Below are positions 1 through 7,980 of a stretch of DNA of 17,026 bases, in pieces. The position numbers and the translations under genes were made by a program. Origin of the DNA: DAOUMU01 sp034409055. Lineage in GTDB: Bacteria; Chloroflexota; Anaerolineae; 4572-78; J111. Each line of letters begins with the position of its first letter. Position 1 is the first letter of the stretch. The stretch lies in the NCBI GenBank assembly GCA_034409055.1, contig DAOUMU010000111.1, positions 1-17,026 of the forward strand, read 5' to 3'. Below the pieces are notes generated by a model, which worked only from the letters and a program-made list of their open reading frames with translations, was not told the origin of the DNA and searched no databases.

Positions 1-1
1 G

Positions 2-3000
2 GGTGAGAGTGTGGGTTTGTGCCTGGGTACCGAGATTCGCTACGGGCCGGGCTTAGATGTTCACACCGTCGTGCCAGAGGACAACTGGACGGTAGTGATT
101 ATCGGTGGTCCTCAAACCCTTGCCGGAGAAACCTGGTGGGACGTCAGCCGGGCTGCGGCCGGTGATCCTTCAGGGGGCACAGGCTGGGTTAGCCAGCAAC
201 AAGCTGAAGCCAGTTGTGGCGGTGGCGGTTTCACCGGTCCACTTCCCCTCTCACCAGAACTACGGGCCCTGCTTATTTCGATGGGGTATCAGGACTGGAT
301 GGATTACGGCGGTGATCCCGTCAATACCTCCACCGGCAGCCACGTCCAGCAATTCACCGACCTGAACATACCGGGGGTGGCCGGCTTCGACCTTGTTCTC
401 CAACGGACCTACAACTCCCTGGACGAGCGGGAGGGGGTATTTGGTTTTGGCTGGTCCTCTATGCTGGATATGAAGCTGCGCCTGGCCAACGATGGCAGCA
501 TTGACGTGCGTTATCCCGATGGGCATGGGGCCTATTTTATCGCCCAAAGCGATGCCTATGTCCCTGCCCAGGACGGTGTTTTTGATACCCTGACTTACGG
601 CAGCTCTGGCTTTGAACTGACCACCCCCGACCAGACCACCTATCTCTTCGATGACCTGGGCTACCCGATGGGGATTCGCGACCGGCACGACAATACCATC
701 ACTATGGAGACGAATGAGGCCGGATACGTGACGCGCATCGTCGACACCGCCGGCCGTGAGTTCACCCTGTCCTATACGGGCAATTACATCGCCTCGATCA
801 GCGATCCCCTGGGACGGACCCTCAACTACCAATACGACGGGAATGGGAACCTGGTCACGGTAACCGATGCCAACGGCGGTAGTTACCAGTTTGAGTACAC
901 CGACCATCTGATGACCAATTTGACCGATCCCGAAGGCATCCTCTACCTGCAAAATATTTACGACGGCGAGGACCGGGTCATCGAACAGATTGACGCCGGC
1001 GGCAGCCACAGCTATTTCAACTACGACACCGAAGGCCAGACCCTCTTTACGGATAACCTGGGCCACCAAACCCGGTACAATTACGACGATCTCTTCCGCC
1101 TGACCACCAGGGAAGATGCCCTGGGTCAGGTGGAGCAGTACACCTATGCGGGCGATAGCTACAACGTCGCCAGTTACACCGACTGGCGAGGCCAGACCTG
1201 GACCTATACCTACGACGACCGGGGCAACCTGCTGACCGAAACGGACCCCCTTAGTCACGTCACCACCTATACCTACAACGACACCAACGACCTGACCAGC
1301 CTGACCGATTTAGGCGGACCGGGCGGTACCTCCCGCACCACTACCTTCATCTACGACGCTGCCGGTAACCTGATTCGGATTGACCGGCCTGATGGCACCA
1401 CCATCCAATCCACCTACGACGATAAAGGGCAACAACTGTCCTTGACGGATGGCAACGGTCACACGACGACTTACGGCTACGACGCCCAGGGGAACCTGAC
1501 CACAGTGACCGACCCGCTGGGGCAGGCCACCCAATATGAGTATGACGCCGTGGGCCGCCTGACCCAGGTCACCGATGCGAACAGCCACACCGCCCAGTTT
1601 GAGTACGATAACAACGACAACATTGTCCACCTGACCGATCCAAAGGGACAGGCGACGACCTTTGCGTATGACCTGAACGATAACCTGGTCCACATGGTTG
1701 ACCGGCGGGGCGGGGTGACCACCTATCAATACGATGAGAACCTGAAGCTCATCGCCGAAACCGACCCCGAAGGTCACACCACCACCTACGCCTATGATGC
1801 CATGTACAACCGCACCAGCACCACCGATCCTTTGGGCAACGTGACCCAGTTCCGTTACGATGACATCTACCAACTGGTTGAGGTTGAGGATGCTTTGGGT
1901 GGCGTCAGCCGCTTTGAGTACGATCCGAATGGCAACATGACCGGGGTCATTGACGCCCTCGACCAGGCAACGGCTTTTGAGTACGACGCCCTGGACCGCC
2001 TGACCAAAATGATCGATCCCCTGGGGAGCGAGACGACCTATGCCTACGATGCAGTCAGCCGGCTGACCCAGGAAACCAACCCCCGAGGGGCGATGAGCCA
2101 ATATAGTTACGATCTCCTGGATCGGCTGATCCTGGTGCGTGACGCCCTGGGTGGGGAGTGGACGTTCGCTTACGATGCGGCCGGTAACCCGGTCCTCATC
2201 ACCGATGCCAACGGCCACGCCACCACCTTCCATTACGATGCGGCCGACCGGTTGGTGGAGCGGATTGATCCCGGCGGCCATGCCACGACCTTTAGCTACG
2301 ACGGCGTGGGCAATCGGACCACCGTCACCGATGCCCTGGGCCGTACCACCAGCTATACCTACGACGAAAACGATAATCTGGCCACTATGACCGACGCTCT
2401 GGGTGGGGTAACCACCTTGGCCTACGACGAAGAAGACAACCTGGTCGCCTTGACCGACGCCAACGACCACACCACCCAGTTTGCCTACGACCTGGATGGT
2501 CTACTCATCAGCCTGACCGAAGCCGGAGGACAGGTGACCGGTTACGACTACGACCCGACCCACAACCTGGTTAGCCTGACCAACGCCAGGGGCAACGCCT
2601 GGACCTATGAATACGATGCCCTCAACCGGCGTACTGCAGAAACAGACCCTCTTGGCAATACCACCACCTTCATCTATGACCTGCTCAACCGCCTGACCCA
2701 CGTCACCGATGCGAACGGCATCACCACTCGCTACGACTACGACGCCCTGGATCGCTTAATCGCCGTGGTCCAAAATGAGCAGCCCGGCGGTCCCACCGAC
2801 CACCAGACCAACGTCACCACCGGTTACAGCTATGACCCGGCGGGTAACCTGGTCACCATCACCGACGCCAACGGCCACGTGACCACCTTCAGCTACGATC
2901 TGCTCGACCGCCTGACCGAGGAGGTCAATCCACTGGGCAACGCCTGGCAGTATGAATACGACCCCGTGGGCAATCTGATCCGGCAGATTGACGCCAACGG

Positions 3001-5461
3001 GACTATCACCGCCTACACCTACGACGCCGACGACCTGTTGACCCAAACCAGTTATCCCGACGGCACGGGGGTCAGCTTTGGCTACGACGCCGTCCACAAT
3101 CAAACCGAGATGACCGATTCCCTGGGCCTGACCCGGAATGAATACGACGTCCTGAACCGGCTGGTGGCCAGCACCAACCACCAGGGCCAGCGGGTGGGCT
3201 ACAGCTACGACCCGGTCGGCAATCGCCTCAGCCTGACCTATCCCGATGGGCGAGTAGTCAGCTATGCTTACGATGCCAACGACCGGCAGGTGCAAATCGT
3301 TGATCCAGACGGTAATACTTTCAACGCCGAATATGACCCGGCTCACAACATCACCGCCATCCACTACCCCAACCAGACCCAGGCCCGGCTGACCTACGAT
3401 GCCGCCGACCGGCTGACCGCCCTGGTCAACCAACAGAACGACGGGGATGTCATCAGCAGCTTTGCTTACACGATGGATGCAGTCGATAACCGGCTCCAGA
3501 TCGACGAATATTACCGCTGGCGCCAGCCCCGCCAATTGAGCCAGGATTACGGGTATGATCCCCTCTACCGCCTGGTCCATTCCCAGGACAGCGAGGGCCG
3601 TTTCACCGACTACGGTTACGATGCGGTCGGTAACCGTTTGAGCCTGACCTCCAACTACGACCCGCTGCGTACGCCGACCGACGTGAAGAAACCCTATACC
3701 GTCGCCTCCACCTACAACGAGGCCAACCAACTACTGACCACCGATCACAGCTACTTCGGGGTGACCAGCTACAGTTACGACGCCAACGGTAACCGTCTGC
3801 GCCGGGAAGGGCCGGACGTGTGGACCGGCGGCAAAAAGGACACCTGGCGCACCGACTACACCTACGATTATGAGAATCGCCTGACCTGGGTCGGTAACTT
3901 CCGTGATCCGGGCAACGGCAAGTGGCAGGCCCGTGACGCGACGGCTATGGTCTATGACGGCTACGGCCGGCTCTTCCGCCGTACCCACGACATGCACCAG
4001 GACGCGAGTTCGTCTTCGCCAGCACTGGGGCATAGCAGCGAGGTCATCGACAGCCAGGACCTGCCCTGGAAGATTTACCTGCCCATGGTGACCGGTAGTA
4101 AGGATGAAGATGATAATGGGCAGAAGTGGGTGGAGTACGTCTACGACGGTCTGGACCCCATCGCCGAATACGGGCAGCCCAGCCCGCAGCAATACGACAA
4201 TTACTACCGGGGCCTGGGCCGCATCCTGGCCATGCACGAGTTCAAGAGCCAGCAAAGTCCCCAGGGCACGGCCTCCTATTTCCACTACGACGGTCTGGGT
4301 AGCATCAGCGCCCTGACCAAGCACAACGGCCAGTCCGCCCACACTTACCGCTACGCCGACTACGGCCTGATCCTGGACAAGAACGGCGGTGCCGCCGACA
4401 CCGGCAACTTCACCGACCCCCACAACCACTACACCTTCACCGGCCAGGAATGGGAGGAATACACCCGGTTGTATCATTTCTACGCCCGGGAGTATGATCC
4501 ATTGGTGGGGGTGTGGTTGCAGCCGGATAAGTACCGGGGGCGGTTGGATGTGCCGGGGACGTTGCATCGGTATGGGTATGTTGGGGGGAATCCGGTTAAT
4601 TGGGTGGATTGGTACGGATTTGATAGGACAGATAATCAAAATCAGTTTAGAAATCGACATAAAATTTTAATCGCACAAATATTGCGGGAACATCCAGAAT
4701 TTAGAAATACGTGGGAAGAAATTATCGGATTAGCATTTGGTGGCGTTAATCAAGTAATTGAATTAACTAATTGGTTATCTACCTTTCGAGGATATAATCG
4801 AAACTTTATCGAGTGGAAGCTAGATCTACTAAAGGGCTGGCCCCCTATTAAACTTGATACTTTACCGAATTCAAAGGGCAATCTAAGAGGAGTTATTAAA
4901 AATAAAGCATTCGCAAACATCAGAAATTGGACAGGAAAGCTAGGGGATTTTGTAGGACTGGCTGGTGATCTATTCACTGCCGTACCTGAATTTTGGAACG
5001 CAGGACTAAACATTGGTGCGTTTTATTATAACGACTCTTACAATAAGTCGGAAAAATGGGCAAGAATTTCCAGTGAAATAGGGGCAGCTTCGTTCAGGAG
5101 TATAGGGAAGATATTTACTGGAGGTATAAGTACAGTAAATTCTGTTGCTAAAGTCTACAATAAAATCAATACTGACCCTGTCTCAAGATGGGTACTAGAT
5201 AAAGCTACACCTAAGATTGACCAAGTAGTAGACTTTACCGATCAACAATTAATTGATAAATATGTAACTGGTAAGAATATTCATAAAGTCGCCGAAAAAA
5301 TTGTAGATTGGTCAGAAAAAGCTCTTGATAAAACGAAAGAGTGGATCGGCATTATACCTAGTTATGAATATGTCGATCTAAGCGGCTATGACGACTTGAC
5401 ATTCAATGGCTCATTAGAAATTCCTGGAGAGGATACAAGATTTAGTAGTCTTACTCCCTGA
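2..5461 (+). CDS. RHS/YD-repeat polymorphic toxin-type protein, 5' end outside the window
   Basis: The frame is open to the left edge, so the GTG at 11 is probably not the true start; residues here are numbered from it. Residues 5-65 look like an SH3-type domain (GTEIRYGPG ... GWVSQQQAE). A DUF6531-like RHS entry domain follows (about 100-172; GDPVNTSTG, FGFGWSS), then dozens of YD repeats of about 21 residues (GxxTxxxYDxxGNLxxxTD) to about 1480. The conserved RHS core ends at 1488-1537 (YHFYAREYDPLVGVWLQPD ... YGYVGGNPVNWVDWYGF). RHS proteins form a cocoon that encloses a C-terminal toxin tip released by cleavage near a DPxG motif; here that site reads VDWYG, with Trp for Pro. KIYLPMV at 1354-1360 is a hydrophobic motif inside the core. 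Residues 1538-1816 are an AT-rich tip of unknown type. The last codons were altered by an insertion, which supplies the stop. Family assignment is secure; tip activity is unknown. Confidence 0.93.
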   Translation, partial: GESVGLCLGTEIRYGPGLDVHTVVPEDNWTVVIIGGPQTLAGETWWDVSRAAAGDPSGGTGWVSQQQAEASCGGGGFTGPLPLSPELRALLISMGYQDWMDYGGDPVNTSTGSHVQQFTDLNIPGVAGFDLVLQRTYNSLDEREGVFGFGWSSMLDMKLRLANDGSIDVRYPDGHGAYFIAQSDAYVPAQDGVFDTLTYGSSGFELTTPDQTTYLFDDLGYPMGIRDRHDNTITMETNEAGYVTRIVDTAGREFTLSYTGNYIASISDPLGRTLNYQYDGNGNLVTVTDANGGSYQFEYTDHLMTNLTDPEGILYLQNIYDGEDRVIEQIDAGGSHSYFNYDTEGQTLFTDNLGHQTRYNYDDLFRLTTREDALGQVEQYTYAGDSYNVASYTDWRGQTWTYTYDDRGNLLTETDPLSHVTTYTYNDTNDLTSLTDLGGPGGTSRTTTFIYDAAGNLIRIDRPDGTTIQSTYDDKGQQLSLTDGNGHTTTYGYDAQGNLTTVTDPLGQATQYEYDAVGRLTQVTDANSHTAQFEYDNNDNIVHLTDPKGQATTFAYDLNDNLVHMVDRRGGVTTYQYDENLKLIAETDPEGHTTTYAYDAMYNRTSTTDPLGNVTQFRYDDIYQLVEVEDALGGVSRFEYDPNGNMTGVIDALDQATAFEYDALDRLTKMIDPLGSETTYAYDAVSRLTQETNPRGAMSQYSYDLLDRLILVRDALGGEWTFAYDAAGNPVLITDANGHATTFHYDAADRLVERIDPGGHATTFSYDGVGNRTTVTDALGRTTSYTYDENDNLATMTDALGGVTTLAYDEEDNLVALTDANDHTTQFAYDLDGLLISLTEAGGQVTGYDYDPTHNLVSLTNARGNAWTYEYDALNRRTAETDPLGNTTTFIYDLLNRLTHVTDANGITTRYDYDALDRLIAVVQNEQPGGPTDHQTNVTTGYSYDPAGNLVTITDANGHVTTFSYDLLDRLTEEVNPLGNAWQYEYDPVGNLIRQIDANGTITAYTYDADDLLTQTSYPDGTGVSFGYDAVHNQTEMTDSLGLTRNEYDVLNRLVASTNHQGQRVGYSYDPVGNRLSLTYPDGRVVSYAYDANDRQVQIVDPDGNTFNAEYDPAHNITAIHYPNQTQARLTYDAADRLTALVNQQNDGDVISSFAYTMDAVDNRLQIDEYYRWRQPRQLSQDYGYDPLYRLVHSQDSEGRFTDYGYDAVGNRLSLTSNYDPLRTPTDVKKPYTVASTYNEANQLLTTDHSYFGVTSYSYDANGNRLRREGPDVWTGGKKDTWRTDYTYDYENRLTWVGNFRDPGNGKWQARDATAMVYDGYGRLFRRTHDMHQDASSSSPALGHSSEVIDSQDLPWKIYLPMVTGSKDEDDNGQKWVEYVYDGLDPIAEYGQPSPQQYDNYYRGLGRILAMHEFKSQQSPQGTASYFHYDGLGSISALTKHNGQSAHTYRYADYGLILDKNGGAADTGNFTDPHNHYTFTGQEWEEYTRLYHFYAREYDPLVGVWLQPDKYRGRLDVPGTLHRYGYVGGNPVNWVDWYGFDRTDNQNQFRNRHKILIAQILREHPEFRNTWEEIIGLAFGGVNQVIELTNWLSTFRGYNRNFIEWKLDLLKGWPPIKLDTLPNSKGNLRGVIKNKAFANIRNWTGKLGDFVGLAGDLFTAVPEFWNAGLNIGAFYYNDSYNKSEKWARISSEIGAASFRSIGKIFTGGISTVNSVAKVYNKINTDPVSRWVLDKATPKIDQVVDFTDQQLIDKYVTGKNIHKVAEKIVDWSEKALDKTKEWIGIIPSYEYVDLSGYDDLTFNGSLEIPGEDTRFSSLTP
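4622..5461 (+). other. AT-rich variable C-terminal tip of the RHS protein
   Basis: At about 4620, immediately after the conserved core motif YGYVGGNPVNWVDWYGF, the coding DNA changes from strongly GC-rich to clearly AT-rich and codon choice changes with it (AAT, AAA, ATT, TTA become common). The encoded tip, residues about 1538-1816, is not one I recognise. It is helix-like, with Gly/Ala-rich amphipathic stretches around residues 1638-1720 (GDFVGLAGDLFTAVPEFW; IGKIFTGGISTVNSVAKVY) and Lys/Asp-rich helices after that. I see no HNH, ART, deaminase, metallopeptidase or ribonuclease signature. A sharp composition break exactly at the core/tip junction is what recombinational tip exchange in RHS genes leaves behind. 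A pore-forming or structural role is possible but only a guess. Confidence 0.6.
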
Positions 5462-5658
5462 CTGTCTAACTATCACGGGGTCTAGCATTACTTGACCGCA
5501 ACAAAGTTACCCTTCGATTTCAGGGGCTCAATCTCCTGAATTTGTGGGATACCCCTTGATTTCAGGAGTTTAAGCCCTCAGAATCAAGGAAACAACATCT
5601 GCTCAAAGGTAGTGGCGGATGACCACCCTCTTCTGATGTGACAACAAGACAGTCAGGG
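5456..5658. mobile_element. MITE-like element with terminal inverted repeats and a 9-bp target duplication
   Basis: The two ends are perfect 12-bp inverted repeats (CCCTGACTGTCT at 5456-5467 and its complement at 5647-5658). Extended inward to 21 bp they match at 17 positions (both continue ...TxTCAC). The 9-bp sequence AGTCTTACT flanks the element directly on both sides (5447-5455 and 5659-5667) as a target-site duplication; two further bases, CC, also match. The element has no ORF of note, so it would be non-autonomous. CTGACT-type ends and a 9-bp duplication recall IS50/Tn5-like members of the IS4 superfamily; that link is an inference. The left end lies inside the RHS reading frame and provides its TGA stop (5459-5461). 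Confidence 0.75.
5516..5589. repeat. Paired imperfect palindromes inside the MITE-like element
   Basis: Two 28-bp segments (5516-5543 and 5558-5585), both beginning GATTTCAGG, are imperfect inverted copies of each other. The second also folds on itself: CCTTGATT at 5554-5561 pairs perfectly with AATCAAGG at 5582-5589. The first contains TTCAGG...CCTGAA. No T-run follows either hairpin, so a rho-independent terminator is not indicated. Such internal symmetry is common in miniature transposable elements, and a transcript of it would fold strongly. Confidence 0.5.
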
Positions 5659-5669
5659 AGTCTTACTCC

Positions 5670-6194
5670 GATTCAGACATCAGATTTAACATAGAGATTT
5701 CCGGTTGAGAGGTGATTGCACACAACTATTGTTGATTTATGCATCTGATATGGGGGTGTTCAAATTCAAAATGAGTTAGATCACTATTAGATAGCAAGCG
5801 GAAGTTCGTGGTAGTACTTTCGGTCATCGGGAGAAGTGGTGGGCTCAACAAGTTGTGGGGAAGATGTAGTTGACCTACATTCGAGCACAATACGTCGTTG
5901 TCCACAGCTTGCCACTCCAAAGGTATCGATCTGCTTGGCTGACAAATTTCTAACATTTGCCAGCCCTGGATTTAGGGCACACCGAAGCAGAAAACCACCC
6001 ATTGACGTTTGGGTTGAGCAGCCTGCTGGCGGGAGGCAATAGCTGGTTCAAGATCAGGTTTAGGATCAAGCTCAAAAGGAGGTAAAACAGGCCAAATTCT
6101 TACGACATTGTTGCCGGAGGAGCGAATGGTGGGCTGTCGGTTGCGCTGACAGGCCTTGGTGGTGGGGCTTGGCTGAATGGGTGCGGAGGGGAAG
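5670..6194. other. Non-coding stretch after the RHS gene; no immunity gene recognised
   Basis: Any immunity gene for the RHS tip would be expected here. Only short ORFs of 60-130 codons exist, on overlapping frames of both strands, without good ribosome binding sites and with low-complexity composition. A small palindrome, ATGTAG...CTACAT, lies near 5863-5880. TAG at 5692-5694 is the stop that the RHS gene would reach if the upstream insertion were removed. The minus-strand frame around 5787-6002 has a protein-like start (GFLLRCALNPGLANVRNLSAK) and might be a decayed gene, but I cannot name a family. Confidence 0.4.
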
Positions 6195-6320
6195 CACTGA
6201 GACACTGAAGGCTGCTGATGGCACTGAGGGGGACTACAGCGGATTAAGGAATGGAACGGATTTGAGGTTGCCGGCCTTATTCGTTGGGGGCTATCATTCG
6301 TTGTAGTCTCTTCCCAACAC
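6195..6320. repeat. Dispersed palindromic repeat, copy A
   Basis: The segment is closely similar to 6588-6705 over its full length (shared CACTGAAGG, TGATGGCACTGAGG, AGGAATGGAACG, CATTCGTTGTAGT). The second part, from about 6233 to 6307, is an ~80-bp palindrome-ended unit that recurs around 7935 and 8854. The right end reads CATTCGTTGTAGT; the left end is a diverged complement (ACTACAGCGGATTAAGG). The ORF that crosses it on the minus strand is a by-product of the repeat. Confidence 0.65.
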
Positions 6321-6389
6321 GATAGCGGGTTGAGACAGGGCTTGTCCTGCAACCGCAGGGAGTATCGAAGGAAACGGATTTCTCAGAAG

Positions 6390-6552
6390 AGATGAAAGCC
6401 GCCGATGAGGATTGAACCGCTGAGGCCGCTGATAGGACTGAAAACGCTGAAAATGGGCTGCTACTCACCCTGAATTCATGCTGATAAAGGCCGCTGATAC
6501 GTCAAAAATCAGCGTCAATCAGCGGCCAATCAGCGTTATCAGCGGTTCAGTT
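6390..6552. repeat. Large imperfect palindrome built of CCGCTGAT/ATCAGCGG units
   Basis: The left arm (about 6411-6454) and right arm (about 6501-6549) are rich in opposed CGCTGA and TCAGCG words. The outer ends, TGAACCGCTGA at 6413-6423 and TCAGCGGTTCA at 6539-6549, are perfect complements. The right arm alone contains four TCAGCG words about 10-11 bp apart. The structure looks like an intergenic REP-type element or a nest of them, able to form a long hairpin or cruciform. A short plus-strand ORF running through it is repeat-derived. Confidence 0.6.
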
Positions 6553-6587
6553 GGCGCCGACGCTGAGAGTTACCAGCGTGATAGAAT

Positions 6588-6705
6588 CACTGAAGCACTG
6601 AAGGTTACTGATGGCACTGAGGAGGACGACAGCGGATTGAGGAATGGAACGAATTGGGGGGGTGCGCTATTCGTTGCAGCCATTCGTTGTAGTTCCCCCC
6701 AACAC
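6588..6705. repeat. Dispersed palindromic repeat, copy B
   Basis: This is the second long copy of the unit at 6195-6320. They share the leader with CACTGAAG and TGATGGCACTGAGG, the middle with AGGAATGGAACG, and the end CCATTCGTTGTAGT followed by a C-rich CCCCAACAC. Differences are scattered point changes and short gaps in the loop. The copies are about 270 bp apart, flanking the CCGCTGAT palindrome. Confidence 0.65.
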
Positions 6706-6971
6706 CTCACAACAAAGGTCACCGACTCCAGCGGCTCGGTGGGCTTTTGTATTAGAGCGCGGATTTGTCGATCCACGTTGAGCAAGCGTTGCCCGTTTAA
6801 ATTTTAATCTTCATAAGCCGGTTGATACCCCTATGACATGCTATGATAATGCCGTAGTTACCCACTTTATAAGCTTGATACCTATAGAGTTAATTTAGTG
6901 GGTTCGTCAATTCAGGATAGTGCAGCCGGCTGGGATGAGGTATGCTCCCAACTTCCGCCATCATCGCCTCT
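6706..6971. other. Non-coding stretch upstream of the nucleotidyltransferase gene
   Basis: No convincing gene is present. A minus-strand frame near 6715-6800 reads like a protein fragment (LNGQRLLNVDRQIRALIQKPTEPLESV) but runs straight into the dispersed repeat and has no ribosome binding site, so it is either chance or a remnant. The remainder, to 6971, is AT-richer and holds nothing I recognise. Confidence 0.35.
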
Positions 6972-6975
6972 CGCC

Positions 6976-7005
6976 TTGTGCCTGGCGGCGTTTTTATTGT
7001 ATACT
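6976..7005 (+). promoter_or_regulatory. Putative sigma70-type promoter of the nucleotidyltransferase/HEPN operon
   Basis: TTGTGC (6976-6981) and TATACT (7000-7005) are separated by 18 bp and lie 33 bp upstream of the ATG at 7039. The promoter overlaps a possible small terminator: CGCC/GGCG pairs at 6965-6990 are followed by TTTTTATT, which could stop transcription arriving from the left. AAGAGG at 7025-7030 is the ribosome binding site for the first gene. Confidence 0.5.
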
Positions 7006-7038
7006 CATAGGAAGACTGTTTGATAAGAGGTTTTCAAT

Positions 7039-7386
7039 ATGGAAACTATCAACAAACCGTCCAAGATTTTTGCCGACGCTCAACTCGAAGAGATGGTGCG
7101 GCGTATCCTTTCTGTTGGCAATCCTGACAAGATAATTTTGTTTGGTTCCCGCGCTCGTAGAGACGCTCGACCGGATAGCGATTACGATTTGCTGGTGATT
7201 GAAGCATCTGATTTACCCCGCTATAAACGAGCTGCCAAATACCGGCGAGCTTTAATCGGCACCGCTCTGGCCAAGGATATTTTGGTATGGACCCCCGCCG
7301 AGACGGCTGAATGGCGCAATGTACCAAACGCTTTTATTACGACCATTTTGAACGAAGGAATTGTTCTTTATGAAAGACAAGCATGA
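7039..7386 (+). CDS. MNT-type nucleotidyltransferase, probable antitoxin of an MNT/HEPN pair
   Basis: The 115-residue product is a minimal nucleotidyltransferase. It has the GSx10DxD signature exactly (G36 S37 ... D48 Y49 D50, in LFGSRARRDARPDSDYDLLV) and a candidate third carboxylate, D80 (KDILVW). Stand-alone proteins of this family are encoded next to HEPN proteins; in characterised pairs the nucleotidyltransferase neutralises the HEPN ribonuclease by adding AMP units to it. All three metal-binding acidic residues are present, so the enzyme should be active. AAGAGG stands 8 bp before the ATG. The 3' end overlaps the HEPN gene by 17 bp, which implies translational coupling. The antitoxin role is inferred from the pairing; a different nucleotidyl-transfer role cannot be excluded. 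Confidence 0.88.
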   Translation: METINKPSKIFADAQLEEMVRRILSVGNPDKIILFGSRARRDARPDSDYDLLVIEASDLPRYKRAAKYRRALIGTALAKDILVWTPAETAEWRNVPNAFITTILNEGIVLYERQA

Positions 7387-7795
7387 TCTTGCGCAGGGTT
7401 GGCTGGCCAAATCGAACAGCGACCTGGCAGCGGCCAATGTGTTATTGGAAGGTGACGGTCCTTATGATACGGTTTGTTTTCACGCCCAACAAGCTGTTGA
7501 AAAAATGCTTAAAGGACTTCTGGCCTTTTATGAATTGCCTATTCCCAAAACCCACGACTTGGAGGAGTTACAACGTCTGTGCCTGGAAGTCCAAAAATTA
7601 CCGGAACTTGCCGGACTTGATTTGACCCAAATTACTGACTATGCGGTGGCGGTACGCTATGATCTTGAATTTTGGCCGGATCAAAAAACTGCCGCGGAAG
7701 CCCTGGCACTAGCCGAACAGGTGCAACAGATCATTTTGGAAGTTTTGCCCTCTAAGAATCAACAGCAAGTTGACCTTGAGGCCAGTTCTGATTGA
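7370..7795 (+). CDS. HEPN-domain protein, partner of the nucleotidyltransferase
   Basis: The 141-residue helical product fits the HEPN domain of the PF05168 type: an N-terminal helix (AQGWLAKSNSDLAAANVLLE), then the family hallmark YDTVCFHAQQAVEKMLKGLLAF (about residues 32-53), then KTHDLEEL and DYAVAVRYDLEFWP. HEPN toxins are commonly ribonucleases with an Rx4-6H motif; I find no Arg followed by His at that spacing, so catalysis is doubtful and the protein may act as a binding or regulatory partner. I chose the ATG at 7370 over the upstream in-frame TTG at 7361 because GAAGGAA ends about 9 bp before it. The gene overlaps the nucleotidyltransferase gene by 17 bp. Family assignment is firm; toxin activity is an inference. 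Confidence 0.85.
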   Translation: MKDKHDLAQGWLAKSNSDLAAANVLLEGDGPYDTVCFHAQQAVEKMLKGLLAFYELPIPKTHDLEELQRLCLEVQKLPELAGLDLTQITDYAVAVRYDLEFWPDQKTAAEALALAEQVQQIILEVLPSKNQQQVDLEASSD

Positions 7796-7934
7796 AACGA
7801 ATACCCATCCGTAACCGGACCTGAGCGGCTGTACATCCGCCCAGTATGGATGATGGGGCTATCCCCGTCGCCATCAGAAAAGGGGGGTGTCTGCGGGGCC
7901 GGCGTTGGTATGACACGTGGACGCTGCCAGGTGC

Positions 7935-7978
7935 ACTACAACGAATGGCTGAATGGAGCGAATTTTGGGGAGGGGTGG
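7935..7978. repeat. Dispersed palindromic repeat, half copy C
   Basis: ACTACAACGAATGGC at 7935-7949 followed by GAATGGAGCGAATTTTGGGG matches the left half of the units near 6240, 6635 and 8877. The right half (ATTCGTTGTAGT) is missing, and the fragment abuts the stop codon of the DUF5615 gene at 7981. The rest of the 7796-7980 gap holds only a weak GCGG/CCGC hairpin near 7825. Confidence 0.55.
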
Positions 7979-7980
7979 CT

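Noticed and set aside
260..4660. Several long minus-strand ORFs (for example 260-1258, 1310-2470, 2756-3730, 3731-4660)
   Set aside because: They are the complement of the YD-repeat coding frame; GC-rich repetitive codons suppress antisense stops. The products are low-complexity Val/Gly/Ile repeats with no domain.
5516..5589. Rho-independent terminator for the RHS gene
   Set aside because: The hairpins belong to the inserted MITE-like element and are not followed by a T-run.
5972..6352. Minus-strand ORF of 126 codons
   Set aside because: It runs through the dispersed repeat, has Pro/Ser/Gln-rich low-complexity composition, and lacks a ribosome binding site.
6570..6785. Minus-strand ORF with protein-like start LLNVDRQIRALIQKPTEPLESV
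   Set aside because: It has a TTG start without a ribosome binding site, runs into repeat copy B, and fits no family known to me.
6478..6807. Plus-strand ORF of 109 codons
   Set aside because: It begins inside the CCGCTGAT palindrome and crosses repeat copy B, so it is repeat-derived.
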